From the NCBI GenBank assembly GCA_026874595.1, contig CM049306.1:94911642-94975641 (forward strand): a stretch of 64,000 nt of DNA, written 5' to 3'. Position 1 is the first letter of the stretch. Each line of letters opens with the position of its first letter. This DNA comes from Sipunculus nudus. Its lineage: Eukaryota; Annelida; Sipuncula; Golfingiida; Sipunculidae. The notes below the pieces were generated by a model that ran no database searches, had not been told where the DNA came from, and was given only the letters and a program-made list of their open reading frames with translations. Made by a program: the position numbers and the translations under genes. Shown in pieces: positions 39,691 through 53,542 of this stretch.

Positions 39691-42600
39691 ACGTTGAAAG
39701 CTCACTATAGTTGCCCTTCGCTCTTTACAAGCCTGTTGTTCATCTGACTTTCCATCAGATGTCTTTGTTGAATGTGTTTGGATTATTTTGGCAGCCCCCT
39801 CCGAAAGTTATAAAGACAGGGATATAAACAAAATGAACAGCTTTTGTATAATGGGAGCGGCATTTTCTTATTACGGCATTACATCGGGACACCAGCTCTC
39901 GCTGGTTTGATTCTTAGCCCTATTCTGGAAAGGGTGTTATCAGACCAACGAGAGCGGAAACTCATGTTTAACATTTGTAGCTGGATGCTATGCAGAGTGC
40001 GATACCATGTTTTCTTTGGTCTGATTTCAATTAGTTTTCTGTGTTTGCCCACCCTGGTGATTGAATCCAGAGAACCTTGCTAAACAAAGCAGTGGGTACA
40101 CGAAAAGATGTCTGGGACAACTGCAGTATCTAAATGGTGCGTGAGGAGCGTACACAAAAAATAATGGTCATACTTTCATGATGCTACCTGAAAGCATATA
40201 ACTAATTTTGAGGCCTCAAAGGAGGATTCATCTGGATGTCCTGTTAGAATTTTTAATATGACCAAGACCTATGATTAAGATCGTTGGCCTGCAAACTGAC
40301 ATAGTCTAATGAGCTAAGGCTGTGCGTCTTAACAATGACATTCGTCTATCGATGTCGATGAGTCGATGACCATAACTTTATTACTGATATTAGTCAGCTG
40401 GATGTTAAGAGGTGACTGATTAACCCGACCTGCGTACGGAACACTGCAGCAGGTTGAGCATTTTGCAACCGTAGGTGACGGGTCAAAAACAGCTCATTTT
40501 GTATTCCCTCCTGGTTGGTAGGGTTTTCCCAGATTTTGAGGAGAATTCCAAAGTGTACCTATAGGCTTTATTTGAAGCGGACCTTTAGTTGTCCGTCTTG
40601 GCGTTACCTTCTTTGCCTTAGATGCAGCTTGTGGATGCGTTGGTCCTCCATCGTGTCAACCCCTTATTACACGTGCCTTCTCCTGCAGGGCATACTAGAG
40701 CGCTTCTGTCTGGATGATTTCTCGTCAGATTAACTGAAAATGGTTCAGTTGAAAGTGGTTAAGATGTTATTTAGATATTTGATCGGGCCTTCTAAAGGCT
40801 ATTTGAGCTTTAGCAGTTATTGACCCCTCGCCAATGTTCTCTTGGCAAAACAGGGTGCTACCCAAATATATGAACTTCTGCACATCATTGAAAACTTCGC
40901 TGTTTCTTACAATGAGTTTCAAACGGGGCGTTCAAGGGAATTACTTGTGCAAGACTTTCTATGTGCTAAAAGCAGAGCCATTGGTGTGACATAATCCTAA
41001 CAGCCTGTCAGTTCTTGTTTACGTTCCCATTACGCTGGTGATATTTAGAGTTCAGTCATTGCAGAAAGTATTAGATAAACGTCTATTTCACATTAGTGAG
41101 AGCTGTATCTATAATTGTACCTACCTCGCTGTCACGAGAGGCATCGGTGAGAAAGGCCATAAACCTGATCCTGAAGGGCGTCAGTGCCAGAACATGCAGT
41201 TTCAATCTGTTTGTCAATGGAAGATATGCATGAAATGCTTCTCCAATAGCCTGCATGTGAGCTTCTTGGCATCATGAAAACTTGGTATCAAGGTGATGAA
41301 GTGGTTTGGTCACCAAAAAGTCAGAAACCATCCGCAAATCTCGACACCCAGTGGTAGAGGATTTTGTAAGATATACACAGGTGATGTATAGGGGTCAATG
41401 TTCTGCTTTTGGCACTTCCTCTGGAACTGTATTTTTTAAAGATCATGTACATTATCGTCTTCCAATCATGAAATTTCATTTACTCTCTGTAAGACGTCTC
41501 CGAGATGTGCTTAATAAGGTGGTTGATGGTGACTGGAAAACGAGGATCTTGCCAGCTGTGGCCGTGAGTAACATGCTCCGGTGGTTACCTTAGGCCAAGC
41601 GGGTTCCTATCATTTTGCAGAGATGTATAATGAGGATACACTTGAAGTATATATATGTGCATGACACCTTAATTACTATCACGTAGACTTGGAGATATGT
41701 AACAGCGTTTAGATGAGAACAGGGCCTCCTGTCTAATACATCTCGACAGAAATGGCAGTAATACTAGGCGTCTTTTTGCTGGCCCTTTGAGTCTCGTTGA
41801 ATGAGGGAGGTGTATCGAATTCCTGTTTATCTGGTACCGTTAATTGGGTTATGTTGCATGGCCTGAGCATTGATGGAGGGCCGACTGTTAAAGACAGTGT
41901 TCAGCCGATCTCTGCAGAACCCTGATCCAGTCAGCAGGACTCCTAGAACTGCAATGCAATTGGTAGCGCCTGGAAAACCCTCTTCCAATCTGTTTAATAA
42001 CAGCACATTACTAATCTACACGTAGCCCTATATGCTATACATATTATTTTTCCTGTTTACTAATATGTCAACTGTCACTCAACGCTTGAATTAATTAGCA
42101 CTTTTAACAAAGTAAGAGAAATCCCAGCCCCTGCCACCTGCAACCTATTATGTATTGGCAAATGCAACGAAATTCTATGAATTTTTGTTTTCTATGAAAG
42201 GCAGTAGGTATCAACAAAACAAAACGTTTGCTGGACTTTATGGTCTGTGGTACTGGAGACTCGCACACAAAAGTGACTGAAGGAAAAGACGTCTTCTTCA
42301 GTGGTCGGATGAAGCTAACTTGCGTAAACCAGACGCAGAGAGTGGATTTTAGAATAGGGGGAGGGGGCTAAAAACCTTACCCCGGTAAACCAGTGAGCTG
42401 GAATTACGATATGTCATAGTAGACTTTATACATAACTCTAGCATGCAGGAGAGCAGGAGAGAAAATCGTGCGAGACGCAAAACCCGGCTCTCCTTTTTGG
42501 GGTATTAAGTGTGTATCATTCCCGGATTTTAAAGGTCGAAAGAGGAGACGCGCCCCTGCAGCAACTCCATATCCACCCCTGTAGAGTGGTTTCAGTATCA

Positions 42601-44750
42601 AGAATGGCTTCTCACATTCTGCATACCAGTCTCGGCTTTTTTTGTGGGGCAGACATGTTTATGTATAGGCGCTGGACCACTTCCGGGCTGATGTTGTTTT
42701 TCAAACTTACAAGTGGCCGGATTGATAGCATATAAGCGCCATTATAGACCACCCCAGATATTTTTTAGTCTACGGCAAAGTTAGGTTTGCCAGTCCAATA
42801 AAAAAGCCTATACCGAGTCATGTTTTCAAAGCCAATAATATATCTGTTGGTCAGCTGAACTAAAACTTGATGCACAGGTCTTGATATATATGACATCAAT
42901 ATGGGCTTCCTTTTTAATATGTGATTATATGTAAAGAGAAGGAATATTTCAGTTATAAAAAATGCAACAAAATCATGATTTCATGAAAACTTTAATAAAA
43001 AGATTAGCTTCAACATCTGCAAACATCCTGACATCAGTTCCTGAGAAAAACATTGAATTTTTATATAATTAATGCTTTGAGACTTGTGAGACAATGAAGA
43101 ATTCTGTAAACTGTTTTCAGACATACAGATTTTGAATAAAACACTGGTTACATTTTTGTGATACACTGAAGAATTCTGTGAATTTAATGTTAAATTTCCC
43201 ATAAGACAAATTTCGATGAGAGGCTGAAGTATTAAAAAACGTTTTCACAGATATCAATAATTTGTGAGCCATGGAAGAAAGTTCGAAAGTCTAGACATAC
43301 CAAATTCCTGTGGAACACAGAATGTCCTATAAAATATCTTCTAGCACAAATTTCCTGCATGAAGAACCTTTGTGTATTCTGTAGTCTGTATCATGTGACC
43401 AAAAAAAATGACTTCTACACTAATACATTTGTGAGTGACCTTGATATTATAAAGAATATATCATTTCCAAAAATGGTATACTAAGGCACCAAAAATAAAT
43501 TCCAAATGATGTACAGGTCCATTTCACAGATCTTATACAATTGAACACTTTAGTACAGTCATGTTAAAATATTTAGGAGCAACCAACAATTTGTAGAAGG
43601 AAATGAGGATAAGAGGCAATCCCCTTTAGAAAGCAGAAACAGCTTTCACTTTGCATACACTGTGTTAAATTACAAGGAAACCCCTTCATCAGAACTACTA
43701 AATAACCTTCTTACAGAAGTGTCATTGTTTTGTATAACACTTAATATTCATCATTATATATAACATGGACATATGAAACCTATATATCTAAACACATATG
43801 AAGATGAGTATATGTATATGTACATGCATGTATACAAATGAAAAATAAATCTCACAAAAAACTGCGATAAAATCAATTAGCACTTTATAATGAAAGTTTA
43901 CAAGAATTTTCATGATACAAAATGTATATGCATTCTATTAAAGCAACAGGTTTAAACAAGATTTCTTAAATCAAAATATACACATCATGACTAAAATAAT
44001 ATTATTGCATTCCCTAAAAATCAAGAATTGTTTTAAACTTTTATTAGGTTAAGCATACATATAGGAGAGGATATAATCATATAATCATACACACACCAGT
44101 AACATGTTTTGCAAGTGATTAATGGTCAAATAACATTTTTTAAACTGGTCGGTTCTACAAGAATAGTCTGAACAGTGGATCACAGACAGCACTCATTAAA
44201 AGTTAACATTGTGTGAAGCCAAAATAATACATAAATCCAACTAATAAATTGTAAAAGTTCAATCTTTCATTAAAGAGAGACTGAAAATATATGCATGAAA
44301 AAAATAGTATGTTGTAGGATGTGTCTTCAATGCAATCATGCAATAAGCTTTAACAATATAAACGATGTATTAAAATAAAATAAGATCAATCTTTCCTGGA
44401 AAAGCCACTGATGGATAGAAAATGGAAGTCAGCACAAAATACACAAGTGGAGTGTTTGTGTACGTGCACTCATAACATGAAAAGGATTGGTCCCTTCTCA
44501 ATGGCCTGCTGAAATATACTACCCTCAGACATAACCATTATCATTTATAATACACAATTATATCAATGATAATCATTAACATCATATTGCCATCAGAGTT
44601 TGAGACTGATAATATCATACCAAACACAGACTGGCAGATCACTAACATCATGTCAATAACAGTGTGTGCATCAGATCCCTGGGAGCAAGAGGTCTGTACC
44701 CACCCCTTTTCACCCTTTGCAACCATTTTTGAGGGTTTCAAACCAATATT
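39690..44750. other. Long stretch with no recognised gene
   Basis: ORFs are short and unconvincing on both strands. Base composition from 39.7 to 42.7 kb is less AT-rich than the neighbours and could be an old, decayed mobile element, but I find no reverse-transcriptase, integrase or transposase block. From 42.8 to 44.75 kb it is AT-rich with no structure. Confidence 0.5.
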
Positions 44751-44754
44751 TTGA

Positions 44755-44872
44755 ACCTGAACCCTCCTTTTTATGGCCTTATCAGCTATTTTAGTCTTTC
44801 AGTTTTTTTTTTCATAATTCTTCCTGGTTTGGACCCCTTCCTTTTTAACATCCTGGATCCACCCCTAGAGTG
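44755..44872 (+). repeat. Dispersed repeat ending in 'ggatccacccct'
   Basis: The block 'tttggacccctt..aacatcctggatccacccct' (spaced) has relatives at 17440-17560 and 55660-55815. It probably marks one end of a non-autonomous DNA element. It directly abuts the 32-bp minisatellite. Confidence 0.5.
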
Positions 44873-44874
44873 GC

Positions 44875-47220
44875 AGATCACTGATAGCATAAAACTAACA
44901 GAGTGAAGATTATAAATATCATATCACTTACAGACTGGCAGATCACTGAAATCAAATCACTTACTGAGTGGCAGATAATTTACATCATATCACTAACAGA
45001 GGGCAGGTCATGGATATCGTATCACTAACAGAGGGCGGGTCATGGATATCGTATCACTAACAGAGGGCGGGTCATGGATATTGTATCACTAACAGAGGGC
45101 GGGTCATGGATATCGTATCACTAACAGAGGGCGGGTCATGGATATTGTATCACTAACAGAGGGCGGGTCATGGATATCTTATCACTAACAGAGGGCGGGT
45201 CATGGATATCGTATCACTAACAGAGGGCGGGTCATGGATATCGTATCACTAACAGAGGGCGGGTCATGGATATCGTATCACTAACAGAGGGCAGGTCATG
45301 GATATTGTATCACTAACAGAGGGCAGGTCATGGATATCGTATCACTAACAGAGGGCAGGTCATGGATATCGTATCACTAACAGAGGGCAGGTCATGGATA
45401 TCATATCACTAACAGAGGGCAGGTCATGGATATTGTATCACTAACAGAGGGCGGGTCATGGATATCGTATCACTAACAGAGGGCGGGTCATGGATATCTT
45501 TTCACTAACAGAGGGCGGGTCATGGATATCTTATCACTAACAGAGGGCGGGTCATGGATATCGTATCACTAACAGAGGGCGGGTCATGGATATCGTATCA
45601 CTAACAGAGGGCGGGTCATGGATATCGTATCACTAACAGAGGGCGGGTCATGGATATCGTATCACTAACAGAGGGCAGGTCATGGATATCATATCACTAA
45701 CAGAGGGCAGGTCATGGATATCCTATCACTAACAGAGGGCAGGTCATGGATATTGTATCACTAACAGAGGGCAGGTCATGGATATTGTATCACTAACAGA
45801 GGGCAGGTCATGGATATCGTATCACTAACAGAGGGCAGGTCATGGATATCGTATCACTAACAGAGGGCAGGTCATGGATATCGAATCACTAACAGAGGGC
45901 AGGTCATGGATATCGTATCACTAACAGAGGGCAGGTCATGGATATCATATCACTAACAGAGGGCAGGTCATGGATATCGTATCACTAACAGAGGGCAGGT
46001 CATGGATATGGTATCACTAACAGAGGGCAGGTCATGGATATCGTATCACTAACAGAGGGCAGGTCATGGATATTGTATCACTAATAGAGGGCAGGTCATG
46101 GATATTGTATCACTAACAGAGGGCAGGTCATGGATATTGTATCACTAACAGAGGGCAGGTCATGGATATTGTATCACTAACAGAGGGCAGGTCATGGATA
46201 TCGTATCACTAACAAAGGGCAGGTCATGGAATTTGTATCACTAACAGAGGGCAGGTCATGGATATTTTATTACTAACAGAGGGCAGATTATTGATATCAC
46301 ATCACTAACAGAGGGCAGATTATTGATATCATGTCACTAACAGAGGGCAGATTATTGATATCATATCATTAACAAAGGGCAGATGATTGACATCATATCA
46401 CTTGCAGAGTGGCAGATCACTGAAATCATATCACTCACAGAGAGGCAGATAATTGACATCATATCATTAACAGAGGGCATATTATTGATATATCACTAAC
46501 AGAGGGCATATTATTGATATCATATCACTTACAGAGTGGCAGATAATTGACATCATATCACTAACAGAGGACAGATTATTGATATCATATCATTAACAGA
46601 GGGCATATTATTGATACCATATCACTTGCAGAGTGGCAGATCACTGAAATCATATCACTTGCAGAGTGGCAGATAATTGACATCATATCACTAACAGAGG
46701 ACAGATTATTGATATCATATCACTAAAAGAGGGCATGTTATTGATATCATATCACTAACAGAGGGCAGTATATTGATATCATATCACTATCAGAGGGCAG
46801 ATTATTGAAATCATATCACTAACAGAGGGCAGATTACTGATATCATATCACTTACAGAGGACAGATTACTGATATCATATCACTAACAGAGGACAGATTA
46901 ATGATATCATATCACTAACAGAGGGCAGATTATTGATATCATATCACTAACAGAGGGCAGATTATTGATATCATATCACTAACAGAGGGCAGATTATGGA
47001 TATCATATCACTGACAGAGGGCAGATTACTGATATCATATCACTAACAGAGGGCATATTATTGATATCATATCACTAACAGAGGCAGATTATTGATATCA
47101 TAACAATGGCAGAATGTCAGATTACTTATTTTATATCACTTACAGAGGTAGATTACTGACATCATAACACTGACAGAATGGCAGATTATTGATATCATAT
47201 CACTGACAGAATCTCAGATT
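44875..47220. repeat. 32-bp-unit minisatellite, roughly 70 copies
   Basis: The core unit is 'gtatcactaacagaggg' plus 'c[g/a]ggtcatggatatc' (32 bp, with an internal GATATC palindrome). From about 44990 to 46280 (some 40 copies) the units are almost identical. On both sides they grade into diverged units of the form 'cagattattgatatcat'. G and A variants of the c[g/a]ggtc position come in blocks, not at random. It is non-coding because every frame has stops. Confidence 0.97.
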
Positions 47221-48212
47221 AAAAGCTACATTTGTGCCATTTGACTGTTATATTTGTGCTTTATTCTGTAATATTTGTGCAAAGACTACCTTAATCTGTG
47301 GCAGTATTTTCACAGAACTATAACATTATTAAATAATGAATATAATACGGTATATCTACTGTTCCTGTGACTGTATAACAACTCAGGAGTTGTCATTATT
47401 CAGTGACATTGTAAAACACCTGTACTTCCCTACATCACAACATGGAAGCATGTACTGTACATAGGTACAATAACACAACTTTTGCAGTTACTAGCAGTAA
47501 AAAAATTACCATTGTCATCATAATTGTGAATCTCCTGTTACAGTAAAACAGCAAAATTAACTCTTTTGGTTGAAGCTATGAATACACATGCCTTCACTGA
47601 CAAGCTATTTCTTGTGGGATACAACTTACAGAATCAGACAGTGCTGTGACATGGGTTTCTTAACTGTCATTATCACATGACCAGAGAACTTTAACTGTCA
47701 CTCACTGGGGCTGCAGGTTCCATTTGTCATGACTGTCATGGTGACTAAAAGGAGACTATTAAACTTATTATAAGTTTTACTTATTTTTGGAAATACATTT
47801 ATTACATCACTTTGTTGCAATTACCCTGTATTCTGTTGTATGCTTGTCTAAAAAAAGAATGGGAGGCAAAAAAAATCACAGGAAAAAAAAGTCACAAATA
47901 TGAGTAAGAAAAATTCCCTGCAAAACAGTTCAACTGAAAATAAACCCCTTATATTCTCCCTTAATTTACAGCAAGCACTTCAGTTATTGAGTTAAAAGGT
48001 CACTTTAAAATTGTGTTGACCTGCAGCTTTCTGGATTTTATTACCATATCAATTATCATATCACATTATATCAAATTACATCATGTTATTTCATTAAATA
48101 ACTTGCACTTATACTTTATATTCTACAAACAGAATAGCTTCCTCAGTAATTAATTTATTAGTTACCTATGTCTAATGAAACCATCACCTGAGGCAGAAAA
48201 TACCACACAAGC

Positions 48213-48346
48213 TTTTGTAGTAATGGTGTGTCAATTAATCAATGATTGGTCAATTTCTTTCATAATTGATTGCATTTGGCTTTGGTAGTAATGGTGTGTC
48301 AATTAATCAATGATTGGTCAATTTATTTCATAATTGATAGCATTTT
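48213..48346. repeat. 68-bp tandem duplication
   Basis: Two copies begin 'gtagtaatggtgtgtcaatt' at 48217 and 48285 and are almost identical through 'cataattgat'. Confidence 0.85.
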
Positions 48347-48615
48347 GCATAATTGATAATAAATAATTAATATGTATGTACATGCAAAGAAATCATTTCA
48401 TCCAGATAAGAATGGATTTTTATCCTGTCAGAGATATACAGAAGCAGGACACTAAGCAGTGAACAGCATTTATACTTAGCCTTTTACAAGGAACAAGTTG
48501 TCCTCAACCCAGCAGGTACCCCGACCTTTCAGCGAGATGTACAAGTTACACTAATTTAATCCATCAATATTTCAGGTATAATTCTATACAGCAGATTTCA
48601 CGGTCATAAAGAAGA

Positions 48616-48621
48616 TTTATT
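48616..48621 (-). terminator. Candidate NAPEPLD polyadenylation signal
   Basis: AATAAA on the minus strand lies about 450 nt past the stop codon. It is a plausible 3' end, but another match at about 48150 could also serve. Confidence 0.3.
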
Positions 48622-49072
48622 AAAAATTTCTGACTAATAATCCATCATCAGTTCATTTCTTTAAATCAATGAACATGCTTTTCCTACTAATTCTTACCAC
48701 CCCAACCAGACAGTCATCATGATTTGCTGTAAAGTACAAGATGAGCTGGTAACATCAAGGATGTAACTATTGTTCAGAACAAGTAATAATCTAGTTTAAA
48801 GGTCTAGGTAAATTTCAATAAAACATTTAGAGTGCCATTTATGAGAAATTAAAAGGTATTTTTTTTAAATTGCATGTTTTCCTACTCAAATTTTGAATGT
48901 TGTTCCTATGACATTTTCCCTTCAGAGACTAGTGGGTTTTTTTCCTATTTAGGTTGGTGACTTTTTCCTGTGTCTTATTACTCCCTGAACTTGAGACATA
49001 TATAGTTTGACTGCATTCCATTCACCAGGAAAACACTCTAAGTTAGCTTAGTTAGCTATCAGTCAGACTGTG

Positions 49073-52000
49073 TTAATCATCAACCAGATTCTTTGATTCA
49101 CCATGCTTCAGGATGACAAAATCATCCTCTGGTAAACCCTTTTTCTTCATTGAAGCCTTCACTAGTTGCGGGGGTTCCATGTAAGGCTGCAGTAAAGACA
49201 CAAAAAACAAATCAGAGGTACTGGTAGTTAAACACAATCCTAGGGATCAGATGCAGACAAAAGTAAGAGCAGACACCAAGGACTGTAAAAAGGACTCTGC
49301 AGTAAAACAAATATTATGATTGTCTAGATGATTAATAACTTGAAGGTATTAATTTCTTATAATTTTTTTTAAAGTTGAAACTCTAAAACAATACAGCTAA
49401 AAAATTAAAGAAACTTTACAACCAAAACAAGTTCTGTGTGGTTTCCACTAGTGAAATAATAAAATGAACATGGAATATTAGGATCAACTGGAAAGGACCA
49501 GTTTTACATTATTTGTTGTTCACTCACTGACATTCAGCAACAACCCAATTCATATGCAAAATCTAGACTGCTCTAGATCCCAAAATGCACTAACTCTGAG
49601 CCAATCAAAGTAGATTTGGGGTTTGGATCTGTCTGTACTAGACCAGCAGGCTTAGGTGGGTCTAGGCTCTAGCACAAGTTAGACCCTGGTTGCAGCAGGC
49701 CAATGTGACCCACTCTATATCTAGCATGGTCAAACACTACCCACTAATACCCGTACTAACCCATGTGCACAACAGAAGCATCAGTTAAAAAATGTGCTAA
49801 ATTTGGATAAAGTCTGTAAAGTGTAAATGCAAGGTGAGATTTGGACCTAACTTGGTACAAATGGCCTAAGACAGTAGTTTAAAGGGAACGAACCTGCCAC
49901 TTTATCTGATGGAATGTAAATACAAGATGTGGAATTGGTTATGTTGAGCCAAATCTTTTTAGTTTAAATAAGGTTAATTTCACCCACTTTTGAGCTACAG
50001 TTAACTGATATGACAGTGGCTAAATGAAATGTTAAATAATTTTCTGTAGTAATCTGTACATTTTACTACATCTCCAGCTAGTCATTGAAGCAGGGACAGT
50101 TGTGGTGTTTTAGGCATCAACTGTTTGCGCAGGGGTATTATTGCACTTTGTGATAATCATCCCTAATACATGAATGAAATGCACATTGTTAAAGACGGGA
50201 TCATGGAAGTAGAATCTTCTTGATATAAAATACACAGAATTTACTCAAATATAAATAATTCCAAAATATTTCACCTAAACACAAAGGTATTTAGGGTTTA
50301 TTTTAGTATACATGCTATGAACAGCTGATTATACTTGAAAGAAAATAAGTGTGTTCATATTTTGATATAAATCTTGTAACTTTGGATTTGACAATTAAAT
50401 GCAGGATTTTCACATTTGTTTGATTCACATGATATTAAAAGTCATCTGTAAGTTTCTGTTACAGAGTTTCTTCTCTTACCTCATATGACAAGTTGAATGT
50501 GCCCCAGTGGATGGCTACAGACTTCTTGGCGCTGATATCTTTGTGAACAAGGACAGCTTCTTCAGGATTGACATGTTGTGGCTTCATGAACCATCTGAAA
50601 TGACAGTATGTGACATATGAAGCCCTCTGAGCATTTTATCTATATTTATAATTAATGGTGGTGGCACTCAAAACATTGTTATGCAACTTCTCTCCGCCCA
50701 AGTTTTGAAATTGCCTGGTTTGGTTTTGAAATATTCAGAACAATGCCAAGAGATTCCTGAGGGGGGTTATTTTCCATATCTTTACATAAATCCTGAGAAA
50801 TTTGACAATATTTTGCTATTGCAACACCATCTTCGAGAAACTACACCAGTGTATCCAGTGGGGAACTTGCAGTGCAATCTATTGCATTTGGAATGAAAGT
50901 AAACTTGCCTTAAAGTGCAAAACAATTTATGGGTATTCAGATAATAAGCTAAAAAAAAATTGGGTATAGCTTATGTCATTCTGATGGTGAAAAATCACAG
51001 AACACAAAACAACATTTTGCATTCTGTGAAATGACAGCATACCATAGCTTTACTAATTGTAAAGTAGTATACGAGTTGATTGTACTGTCATTATGAGATA
51101 CTGCACATCCATTAAATGTTATGCAGATTACCATTAGAAAATTAAGTTGTTATAATAAAATATTTCTCACCTATTACAGACTAAGTAATATATCATTAGT
51201 TTGTATTGTAATAATTATACAAAATAGTTTTTCTTTGAGTCACCTGATAAATCTGCTGCTTTTTAAAGGTAAATACCGAGAAATAAAGGTGATATTTCCA
51301 GAAAACTAAATTCTTTGTAAAGTTTTCAACCCTATTATTATTTTCTTGTATGTATTTCACAGAGTATTCAAAGTATCTCCATTAACATTACACAGCAGGA
51401 CATACCTGGGTTCATAAGCTCCAATAGGAATAGCTGCCACATCTATGTCTCCGAACTTTCTCCTGATCTGTTTGAATGCTCCACAATAACCCGTGTCTCC
51501 AGCAAAGAAAAACTTCCTTCTTGGTCCAATAACAGTCCAGCTTCCCCACAGAACCTGGAAACAATTAAAACTCTATACCCCCAAAAATATAGTTCATGTA
51601 GATTAACAATATATACAGGATATGTTCATTTTACGGCAATACCTGTAGTTGTCTAAAGTGACAAAGCAATTGCTATGACTTGATAAATCTATGTATTAGA
51701 TGTAGAGAAATGAGTAACCAACATAAACAAATATTAACAAAATATATACTGCAGGCAGGTGAAACCCAAAAGAAACAAGAACAAGGGCCATGGCAGCAAT
51801 GAAACTAAATCTCAAGGCAGAAAAAAAGCAAAAGTTTGAATTAAGAATTTAATTGCACATTGCAATATGATAAGCAATTAAAGACCTTGACACCAAATAA
51901 CAGGAATTAAACATGTGCTTGCACATCTGATGAATTCTCATGAAGTTTTTTACATGGTCATCTGATATGGTTGACAGCATACCTTGTTGTCATCTATGGG

Positions 52001-53189
52001 ACCTCTCTTACACCAGTGGGATGCTGGGGTAAACACAAATTTAACCTCAGACTGCGAGTTTGTTTTGAGAGTCTGCTCCTGCCACCAGTCCATTTCTGTT
52101 ACATTCTCACATCCAGCATCTTGCATCCATGATTTGAGACCAAGTGGAACAAACCATTGCAGTTCTTGTTTGAAGCGGTTATTTAGCTTCTGAACAGTTG
52201 GGTAGTCCAAATGGTCATAATGGTTATGACTTATTACGACCGCATCAACCTTGGGTAGCTGTTCTACAGTACAGGGAACATCTCGATAACGAACAGGTCC
52301 ACCAAACGGCAAAGGAGAAGCTCTTTTGTTGAAAACAGGATCAGTAAGCATGGTGACTCCGTCAAACTGTGCCAGAACGGTCGCATGACCAATCCAGGTC
52401 ACACGGACTCCACGCTCAGGGGGTGAAGCCAGCTCGTTAAAATCTGGAGTCAGGACAGGAAGAGTCTGGTCCAGCTCCTGTGTAACAAAAGATAGACACA
52501 CAATGAAATTTTAATGGGCGATTAAAGATTAAACACTTAAAAATATTTCTGAAGTTTATGTCTATTTGTAACTTAATATTCATGTCCTTTGAAAACTTTG
52601 GAGACCACCTTCTCTTGAGTAATTATTCTCTCTTTAAAGTTAAAACATTATATATTATTTTATCCCAACCACACAAACTCAATATTATCTCCCTATTAAC
52701 GTTTTCAGTCAAACCCTGACAGATAACATAGCACAGCTAAGCTGATGGTTTTAAGTTAGTTCAGAAAACACATCTTTGAAATAATTTTTCGTGATGATAG
52801 ACTGCAAAGCCTGATGATGTTAACATTATTGACTGTACCCTGTAATGTGCCGAGTTTGTTGATACTAAAATAGACCTTGTTATGTCTCTGTGATAAACAA
52901 GAGACACTGTAACAGGGCTTCATACTCAACATGCATTCATAAATAACATGGATTTTCAGTAAATACTCTGTAATGGGTTCATAGTGGCTGTGATATAGAC
53001 CCTGACCTGTTTTGAAGGTACATTGCTGTGATCTTTTTCAACACATAGGAATTTAAACAGCCCTCCCAGCTTAGGTGTTGACCATTCAGGCCAGGGATTA
53101 ATGAAGATGCCTCCTTTTCTGACAGATGGTTGGTATCCCACATCCTGTGCCGGTTCTTCCACTGTGGCCTCTGGGTTTACTGATGTCAT
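49073..53189 (-). CDS. NAPEPLD: N-acyl-phosphatidylethanolamine phospholipase D (NAPE-PLD)
   Basis: Five coding exons, right to left, are 53007-53189, 51983-52477, 51406-51554, 50480-50594 and 49073-49186. Phases agree and they join to 1056 nt, or 351 residues, slightly shorter than the human enzyme (about 393), mainly at the N-terminus. The metallo-beta-lactamase fold is evident. [13 protein letters not shown] leads to the HxHxDH signature [11 protein letters not shown], with His145, His147, Asp149 and His150. [10 protein letters not shown] supplies His215, [12 protein letters not shown] supplies Asp246 and AIHWGTF supplies His305, so the full di-zinc ligand set is kept. [20 protein letters not shown] is the highly conserved C-terminal block, and the protein ends [12 protein letters not shown]. 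The enzyme cleaves N-acyl-phosphatidylethanolamines at intracellular membranes to give N-acylethanolamines such as anandamide, plus phosphatidic acid. Only one ATG suits exon 1. Non-coding 5' exons are possible but not identified. Confidence 0.96.
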
Positions 53190-53459
53190 TTTAATCTTGT
53201 GTCCTTATGAAAATGGTGAACAATGGAGCACAGGCCAAAACAATGTCAAACACGTTACCTAAAGCACAAATATAAAGACAAATAAATATGCAAAAGATTA
53301 ACTGATGTTATGAATGAACATTTCAGTGGAAATAAAGAAGTAAGACTTGTAACACCTGCAGTTTTATCATAACCATGTATTCATATATTTTGCTTCTTTG
53401 TTGCCAAAAAAAAAAGAAAGTGGTTTTTTTTTATTAGAGGGACATAATCAGGAGCAATA

Positions 53460-53542
53460 TTATTCCTATTCTTTCAAACTATCAGTTCAGTTTTGAGAAT
53501 ATTATTCCTATTCTTTCACAATATCAGTTCAGTTTTGCTTTA
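53460..53542. repeat. 42-bp tandem duplication
   Basis: 'tattcctattctttca' recurs at 53461 and 53503, each followed by 'tatcagttcagttttg'. It lies just upstream of NAPEPLD exon 1. Confidence 0.8.

Larger units (their letters stand above)
47221..49072. other. NAPEPLD 3' flank
   Basis: AT-rich sequence with no further gene. It contains the 68-bp duplication at 48213-48346 and candidate minus-strand poly(A) signals for NAPEPLD. Confidence 0.5.

Noticed and set aside
40515-41593. Several plus-strand ORFs of 70-95 codons
   Set aside because: There is no motif, no splice consistency, and frequent stops between them; treated as non-coding.
44875-47220. CRISPR array
   Set aside because: The regular repeats have no unique spacers (the whole 32-bp unit repeats), and the DNA is eukaryotic.
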